A stretch of 64,000 bases of DNA, taken from NCBI RefSeq assembly GCF_014649955.1, contig NZ_BMUA01000001.1:992001-1056000 (forward strand). The letters are read 5' to 3'. Positions 59,052 through 64,000 of this stretch are shown piece after piece (the stretch's first letter is position 1; each line of letters begins with the position of its first letter). Below the pieces are notes generated by a model that made no database searches, was not told the origin of the DNA, and was given only the letters and a program-made list of their open reading frames with translations. The stretch comes from Streptomyces violascens (GTDB taxonomy: Bacteria > Actinomycetota > Actinomycetes > Streptomycetales > Streptomycetaceae). Both the position numbers and the translations under genes were made by a program.

Positions 59052-59846
59052 ATGGACACCACTACTTTCGGTACCGATGACGAGTTGCTCGCGGTTTTCG
59101 ACCGGCAGATGCGGGAGAACGCCCTGCCCGACGGCCCCGGCGCGATCGTCGAGCGGTCCGGCGATGTCGTACGGCAGGTGGGGCCCGGCCAGGTGTGGAA
59201 CGGCATCATCTGGTCGGACCTGACCGCGGCGAACGCGGACGCGGAGATCGCGGCACAGGCCCGCCACTTCGCCTCGCTCGGCAACGAGTGCGAGTGGAAG
59301 CTGTACGCCCACGACTGCCCCGCCGACCTCGGCCGGCGCCTCCTCGCGGCCGGATTCGAGGCCGAGCCCGAGGAAACCGTCATGGTCGCCCGGGTCGCGG
59401 ACCTTCCCCTCGACGTCGAGCCCGCCGACGGCATCACCCTGCGCCCGGTGACCGACGCGGCCGGGGTGGACCTCATGGCATGCGTCCACGAGCGGGCCTT
59501 CGGCGACGACGGCGTCCGGTTCCGCGCGCGCCTCCTCGCCCAGTTCGCCGAGGCCCCCGAGACCGTCACGGCGGTCGTCGCCCTGGCCGGGGACGTGCCG
59601 GTGAGCGCGGCCCGCATGGACTTCCACCCCGGCACGGAGTTCGCCAGCCTCTGGGGCGGCGGCACCCTGCCCGAGTGGCGCGGCAAGGGGATCTACCGTG
59701 CCCTGATCGCCTACCGCACCCGCATCGCCGCCGAACGCGGCTACCGCTACCTCCAGGTCGACGCGTCCGACCAGAGCCGCCCCATCCTGCAGCGGCTCGG
59801 CTTCACCCCGCTGACGGTGACGACGCCGTACATCCGCCGGCCCTGA
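59052..59846 (+). CDS. GNAT family N-acetyltransferase
   Basis: A 264-residue protein whose C-terminal half (about 135-264) is a GNAT domain. The acetyl-CoA loop reads W-R-G-K-G-I-Y-R-A-L, and V-D-A-S-D-Q-S-R-P-I-L-Q-R-L-G-F closes the fold. The N-terminal half looks like a degenerate second GNAT module, as in tandem GNATs. GGAG lies 7 bases before ATG 59052. Substrate unknown. Confidence 0.88.
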   Translation: MDTTTFGTDDELLAVFDRQMRENALPDGPGAIVERSGDVVRQVGPGQVWNGIIWSDLTAANADAEIAAQARHFASLGNECEWKLYAHDCPADLGRRLLAAGFEAEPEETVMVARVADLPLDVEPADGITLRPVTDAAGVDLMACVHERAFGDDGVRFRARLLAQFAEAPETVTAVVALAGDVPVSAARMDFHPGTEFASLWGGGTLPEWRGKGIYRALIAYRTRIAAERGYRYLQVDASDQSRPILQRLGFTPLTVTTPYIRRP

Positions 59847-59870
59847 AAGCGCTCAGCCCCGGCCAAGCGC

Positions 59871-60656
59871 TCAGCCCCGGCCCTCGAAGGCGCCGTGCCG
59901 GCCCGCCCCCGCCGCGAACCTCGCCGCACCCTCGGCCGCCTCCCCGAGTGCGTGGGCGCCGTGCCGCACCTCGCCCAGCAGGGCTTCCGATTCGCCGAGG
60001 CCCTCCTGTTCGAGCAGCGACATCCGGTCGTGGCGCAGGCACGTCTGCGGGAAGGCGGCGATCTCGGCGGCCAGCCGTTCCGCCGCCACGCGGGCGGTGC
60101 CGCTCGGGACGACCCGGTCGGCGAGGCCGATGGCGTGGGCCTCGGCCGAGTCCACCGGCCGCCCGGTGAGGACGAGGTCCATGGCGCGGCCCGCCCCGAT
60201 GAGCCTCGGCAGCCGCACCGTCCCTCCGTCGATCAGGGGCACGCCCCAGCGGCGGCAGAAGACCCCGAACACGGCGTCCTCCTCCATCACCCGCAGATCG
60301 CACCACAGCGCGAGTTCCAGGCCGCCGGCCACCGCGTGCCCGGCGACGGCCGCGATCACCGGCTTGGAGAGCCTGAGGCGGGTGGGGCCCATCGGGCCGT
60401 CGCCGTCCTCCGTGACCGTGTTGCCGCTCTCGGTGCCGATCGCCTTGAGGTCGGCACCCGCGCAGAACGTGCCGCCCTCGCCCCAGAGCACCGCCACCGC
60501 GGCCCGCTCGTCGGCCTCGAAGGCGCGGAAGGCGTCGGCCAGGGCCTTCGCGGTCGGGCCGTCCACCGCGTTGCGCACACCGGGCCGCGAAAGGATCACC
60601 GTCGTGACCGGGCCGTGCCGCTCGCTGCGTACCACCGGAGCCGTCTCATCAGTCAT
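59871..60656 (-). CDS. Crotonase/enoyl-CoA hydratase-family protein lacking the hydratase glutamates
   Basis: A 261-residue crotonase-fold protein. CoA and oxyanion motifs are intact: F-C-A-G-A-D-L-K-A-I and G-H-A-V-A-G-G-L-E-L-A. Where hydratases have the first catalytic Glu (Q-P-E), this reads V-F-C-R-R-W. The second Glu position is Asp in R-A-M-D-L-V-L-T-G. It is therefore unlikely to be a standard enoyl-CoA hydratase. Other crotonase chemistries (thioesterase, isomerase, decarboxylase) are possible. Confidence 0.85.
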   Translation of the reverse strand: MTDETAPVVRSERHGPVTTVILSRPGVRNAVDGPTAKALADAFRAFEADERAAVAVLWGEGGTFCAGADLKAIGTESGNTVTEDGDGPMGPTRLRLSKPVIAAVAGHAVAGGLELALWCDLRVMEEDAVFGVFCRRWGVPLIDGGTVRLPRLIGAGRAMDLVLTGRPVDSAEAHAIGLADRVVPSGTARVAAERLAAEIAAFPQTCLRHDRMSLLEQEGLGESEALLGEVRHGAHALGEAAEGAARFAAGAGRHGAFEGRG

Positions 60657-60739
60657 GGCGCCAGCGGTAGCACGGGGTGCCAACCAGCCACAAGTGCAGG
60701 ACTCTTGGCGTACCGGGCCCGCTGGCACAGACTGAGCCG

Positions 60740-61219
60740 ATGACGCAGCGCGTGGACCTCGGAACCCTCCTCGACCGTTTGGCCATCGACGAACTCATCA
60801 CCGGCTATGCCGCGGCCGTCGACGACGGGGACTGGACCGCCTACCGCGCCCTGTTCGCCGCCGACGGCCGAGCGGACTACCGCCCGGCGGGCGGCATCGA
60901 GGGCCCGGCCGAGGACGTGGCCCGCTGGCTCGCCGAGACCATGCGGGTCTTCCCGGTCCGCCAGCACCTGATCACCAACCGCCTGGTGAACCTGCAGGAT
61001 CTCGGCGGCTACCCGGGCGACCGCGCCGAACTGCGCGCCGACTACCTCAACCCGATGTGCCTGGGCGCCAACGGCGACGGCAGCCCGCCCGCGCCCGACT
61101 TCGAGTCCGGCGGGCGCTACACGTTCTCGCTGGTCCGCACGGACGCGGGCTGGCGGCTGAGGTCGGTGACCGTGCACGAGAAATGGCGGCGGATGTCGGG
61201 GGCGCTCGCCGGGGGCTGA
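60740..61219 (+). CDS. NTF2/SnoaL-like protein
   Basis: A 159-residue protein of the SnoaL-like/NTF2 fold: I-D-E-L-I-T-G-Y-A-A-A-V-D-D-G-D-W, then F-A-A-D-G-R-A-D-Y, and late strands G-G-R-Y-T-F-S-L-V-R-T-D-A-G-W-R. These proteins are small ligand-binding or isomerase/hydratase domains. It is divergent from the crotonase gene, so the two might share a promoter region and a pathway. Confidence 0.85.
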   Translation: MTQRVDLGTLLDRLAIDELITGYAAAVDDGDWTAYRALFAADGRADYRPAGGIEGPAEDVARWLAETMRVFPVRQHLITNRLVNLQDLGGYPGDRAELRADYLNPMCLGANGDGSPPAPDFESGGRYTFSLVRTDAGWRLRSVTVHEKWRRMSGALAGG

Positions 61220-61329
61220 GCGCGCGGGCCGGACGCGCCGGGCGCCGGGCCGTCTGTGCGTGGCGGCCCCTGACCTGCACACTGGCAGGAGAACCCAACT
61301 GATCACGGGGGCGGGCAAGGAGGCGCTGC

Positions 61330-62901
61330 ATGCGGATTCCGGTCGGCCGTCACACACCGCGTCCGAGCGATGCCTGGTGGCGCGGTGCGGCCGCGCTGCT
61401 CGCCGGGGCGCTGCCCTCGCCGGCCTTCCCGGCGCCTTCGCTGTGGTGGTTCGCCTACGTCGCCCTCGTGCCCTGGCTGCTGCTGATCCGGTCCGCCGGC
61501 AGCGTCCGGCGGGCCGCGCTCGACGGGTGGCTCGGCGGCATCGGCTTCATGCTGGCGGTGCACCACTGGCTGCTGCCGAGCCTCAACGTCTTCATCGTGG
61601 TCCTGGCCGCTCTGCTCGGGCTGCTCTGGGCGCCGTGGGGCGTCCTGGTGCGCTCGACGCTGGGGGGCAGGCCCCGCGTCACGCGCGCGCTGGCCGCCGT
61701 CGCGGTGGTGCCCTCGGGCTGGCTGATGGTGGAGCTCGTCCGGTCGTGGCAGGGGCTCGGCGGGCCCTGGGGGCTGCTGGGTGCGAGCCAGTGGGAGGCC
61801 GCTCCGGCGCTGCGGCTGATGTCGGTGGGCGGGGTGTGGCTGGTGAGCCTGCTGGTGGTGGCGGTCAACACCGCCGTCACGCTCTGTGTGGCCCTCCCCC
61901 ATGTGCGTACCGCCATGGTGTCCGCCCTTGTGGTGTGTGCCCTCACCACGGGAGCCGTGTGGATGTGGGCTCCGCACATGCAGCGGGACGGGCAGATCAG
62001 GGTCGCCGTGGTGCAGCCCGGTGTGATCGAGAACGGCGACGCCCGCTTCGCCCGCAGCGAGGCGCTGACCCGTGCGCTGGCCGGGCAGCACGTGGACCTC
62101 GTCGTGTGGGGCGAGAGCAGTGTCGGGCAGGATCTGGCGACCCGGCCGGATCTGGCCGCGCGGATCGCGGCGCTGTCCAAGGACCTGCACGCGGACATCC
62201 TGGTGAATGTGGACGCCCGCAGGTCCGACAAGCCGGGCATCTTCAAGAGCTCGGTCCTCGTGGGGCCCGAAGGCCCGACCGGGCAGCGTTACGACAAGAT
62301 GCGGCTCGTGCCGTTCGGCGAGTACATCCCGGCGCGTTCGCTGCTCGGCTGGGCGACCTCGGTGGGCAAGGCGGCGGGCGAGGACCGGCAGCGCGGCACG
62401 ACGCCCGTGGTGATGACGCTGCCGGACGCGGTGCGGGTGGGGCCGCTGGTGTGCTTCGAGTCCGCGTTCCCCGACATGAGCCGTCATCTGGTGCGCATGG
62501 GCGCCCAGTTGCTCATCGCGCAGTCCTCGACCTCGACGTTCCAGGACACCTGGGCGCCGGCCCAGCACGCCTCGCTGGCCGCGCTGCGCGCCGCCGAGAC
62601 GGGCCGTCCGACGGTCCATGCGACGCTGACCGGCATCAGCGCGGTCTACGGCCCGGACGGCGGGCGGATCGGCCGGTGGATCGGCACGTCCGCCAGCACC
62701 TCCGCGGTGTACGACGTGCCGCTCGCCACCGGCACGACGCCCTATGTGCGGCTGGGCGACTGGGCGGTGTACGGGGCGCTCGCCGTGCTCGCCGCCTTCT
62801 GCGCCGCCGAGGGCGCGCGGGCCCTCAGGAGGCCTGCTCCAGAGCCTCCCGCACCACCCGCTCGCACAGCTCGTGAGTCGCCAGCGCGTCCTGCGCGCTG
62901 A
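61330..62901 (+). CDS. lnt: Apolipoprotein N-acyltransferase
   Basis: A 523-residue membrane enzyme that transfers a third acyl chain to lipoproteins. Six or more N-terminal helices (about 15-215) precede a nitrilase-fold domain with the catalytic triad Glu262 (W-G-E-S), Lys323 (Y-D-K-M-R-L-V-P-F-G-E-Y) and Cys375 (V-C-F-E-S). A Pro/Ala/Arg-rich tail ends the protein. AAGGAGG precedes ATG 61330. Its last 77 bases overlap the convergent oxidoreductase gene. Confidence 0.95.
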   Translation: MRIPVGRHTPRPSDAWWRGAAALLAGALPSPAFPAPSLWWFAYVALVPWLLLIRSAGSVRRAALDGWLGGIGFMLAVHHWLLPSLNVFIVVLAALLGLLWAPWGVLVRSTLGGRPRVTRALAAVAVVPSGWLMVELVRSWQGLGGPWGLLGASQWEAAPALRLMSVGGVWLVSLLVVAVNTAVTLCVALPHVRTAMVSALVVCALTTGAVWMWAPHMQRDGQIRVAVVQPGVIENGDARFARSEALTRALAGQHVDLVVWGESSVGQDLATRPDLAARIAALSKDLHADILVNVDARRSDKPGIFKSSVLVGPEGPTGQRYDKMRLVPFGEYIPARSLLGWATSVGKAAGEDRQRGTTPVVMTLPDAVRVGPLVCFESAFPDMSRHLVRMGAQLLIAQSSTSTFQDTWAPAQHASLAALRAAETGRPTVHATLTGISAVYGPDGGRIGRWIGTSASTSAVYDVPLATGTTPYVRLGDWAVYGALAVLAAFCAAEGARALRRPAPEPPAPPARTARESPARPAR

Positions 62902-63730
62902 GCGTCTTGCCCGCCCGTACGGCGTCGAGGAAGGCGAGGACGGACTGTTCGATGCCGCGCTGGCGGGCGACGGGCACCCAGTCGCCGCGGCGGCGCACGG
63001 TCGGCTGGCCCTTGTGGTCCACGACCTCGGCGAGGTTGAGGACCTGGCGCTTGGTGTCCTGCCCGGAGACCTCCAGGATCTCCTCGGTGGATCCGTTCAT
63101 CCGGTTCATGGTGCCGATCGCGGTGAACCCGTCGCCGGAGAGCTGGAGGACCACGTGCTCCATCAGCCCCTCGCGCACGCGGGCGCGTACGACGGTGTGC
63201 TCGATCGGTCCCGGCACCAGGAAGCGCAGCGTGTCCACGACATGGATGAAGTCGTCGAGCACCAGGGTGCGCGGGTCCTCGGGAAGACCGACGCGGTTCT
63301 TCTGCATGAGGATGAGCTCGCGCGGATGGTCGGCGCACTGCGCGTAGCCGGGCGCGAGGCGCCGGTTGAAGCCGACGGCGAGGCTGACGCCGCGCTCCTC
63401 GGCGAGCGCCACGAGCCGCTCGGACTCGGCGAGTTCGTACGCCAGCGGCTTGTCGACATAGGTCGGTACGCCCGCTTCGAGCAGCCGGGCCACGATCTCG
63501 GGGTGCACCGCGGTCGGCGCGTGCACGAACGCGGCGTCGAGGTCCTGCGCGAGCAGCGAGTCGAGGTCGGTGTGGCGCTGCGCGGCCGGTATGCGGTGGG
63601 CGGCGGCCACCGCGGCGAGGGCGGCCGGGGTGCGGGTCTGCAGATGCAGCTCCGTGCCCGGCAGCATGGTCAGAACGGGCAGATAGGCCTTCTGCGCGAT
63701 GTCCCCGAGTCCGATGCATCCGACCTTCAC
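62825..63730 (-). CDS. Gfo/Idh/MocA-family oxidoreductase
   Basis: A 301-residue NAD(P)-dependent dehydrogenase. The N-terminal Rossmann motif is G-C-I-G-L-G-D-I-A-Q. The family motif Y-V-D-K-P-L-A-Y follows near 91, and the catalytic-region Lys is in that loop. The C-terminal beta-sheet domain binds a sugar-like substrate. GTG 63730 has AAGGAG upstream. It overlaps the 3' end of lnt by 77 bases on the opposite strand. The substrate is unknown. Confidence 0.92.
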   Translation of the reverse strand: MKVGCIGLGDIAQKAYLPVLTMLPGTELHLQTRTPAALAAVAAAHRIPAAQRHTDLDSLLAQDLDAAFVHAPTAVHPEIVARLLEAGVPTYVDKPLAYELAESERLVALAEERGVSLAVGFNRRLAPGYAQCADHPRELILMQKNRVGLPEDPRTLVLDDFIHVVDTLRFLVPGPIEHTVVRARVREGLMEHVVLQLSGDGFTAIGTMNRMNGSTEEILEVSGQDTKRQVLNLAEVVDHKGQPTVRRRGDWVPVARQRGIEQSVLAFLDAVRAGKTLSAQDALATHELCERVVREALEQAS

Positions 63731-63992
63731 GGGGTCTCCTTCTGCCGAGGGGTGTCCTGCTTCCTTGCCTGGTCAGCATACGTGCGCCGGGGCGGCCGCC
63801 AGGGGGCGACGTCCGCGGGGGAACGGGGCGCGAAAGCGGGGCCGAGGGCAAGGACCGCACTGATCAGGGCGTTGCGGACCACGCCGCGACCGGGTACACG
63901 GCCCGGTGATCAGTCCGGTCCGCCCCGCTGTGCGCGGCCGGCGCTCCGATAACCGTTGGCCGTGGGTCGAGGCCGTCCGCGAGGATGACGCC

Positions 63993-64000
63993 ATGACGAC
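63993..64000 (+). CDS. Possible start of a gene running out of the window
   Basis: An ATG at 63993 is preceded by GAGGA 8 bases upstream (63981-63985), a good ribosome site. Only two full codons (M-T) are visible, so nothing can be said about the product. The 262 bases before it hold no convincing gene. Confidence 0.35.

Noticed and set aside
63731-63992. A 74-codon minus-strand frame upstream of the oxidoreductase gene.
   Set aside because: Low-complexity Arg/Pro sequence, no ribosome site, and it would overlap the start of the next gene at 63993.

Overview
The window is about 72% G+C, with dense genes, frequent GTG and TTG starts, and third codon positions that are almost all G or C. It carries a divergent third EF-Tu gene, twin-arginine exported polysaccharide enzymes and the intergenic repeats typical of Streptomyces. 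I read it as a chromosomal segment of a Streptomyces species. I see no rRNA, tRNA, CRISPR, insertion sequence or prophage block.

Layout. Positions 1-6200 hold membrane CNNM/CBS proteins, a holin-like gene, an SGNH hydrolase, an acetyltransferase, peptide deformylase, purB and a mismatch-specific DNA glycosylase. Positions 6300-12650 hold an ABC exporter divergent from a NarL-type two-component system, then a ROK regulator and a HutC-type GntR regulator whose promoter and operator can be read from the sequence. Positions 12900-20500 hold an alpha/beta hydrolase with a palindrome over its promoter, a PhoD alkaline phosphatase behind a likely PHO box, an ACT-GNAT protein, a DUF885 peptidase, and a rhodanese gene divergent from an Lrp regulator. 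Positions 20500-27900 hold sbcDC, a YigZ protein and an EF-G-like GTPase. Positions 28400-33300 hold a polysaccharide lyase family 8 enzyme, a squalene/phytoene synthase-like protein, a CoA-binding protein and a hydrolase.

Positions 33361-41501 (minus strand) are the most striking part: a complete FxSxx-COOH peptide system. A short precursor ends in F-Q-S-A-L (fxsA). Behind it come a radical SAM/SPASM maturase fused to an HExxH domain (fxsB), a TIR-like protein (fxsC) and a 1324-residue protein with MinD-like, TIR-like, NB-ARC-like and tetratricopeptide parts (fxsT). The family names exist, but I know of no established role for the fxsC/fxsT arm. It resembles an NLR-type sensor tied to a ribosomally made, post-translationally modified peptide (RiPP).

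Positions 41900-53800 hold an XRE-cupin/EamA pair, two left-handed beta-helix proteins, a DedA protein, an exported glycoside hydrolase family 3 enzyme, a thioesterase, a membrane-anchored proline-rich protein, an MFS exporter, a spermidine synthase-like protein and a patatin. Positions 53800-64000 hold tuf3 with a structured leader, an AlkD-like protein, a VTT-domain protein, uppP, two tiny paralogous proteins, a GNAT, a degenerate crotonase, an NTF2-like protein, an apolipoprotein N-acyltransferase and a Gfo/Idh/MocA oxidoreductase.

Most genes are single or paired transcription units. Three strong terminator hairpins (25698-25733, 33318-33354, 53793-53828) close the EF-G-like, fxs and tuf3 units. 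Regulatory calls are sequence patterns only and have not been tested.
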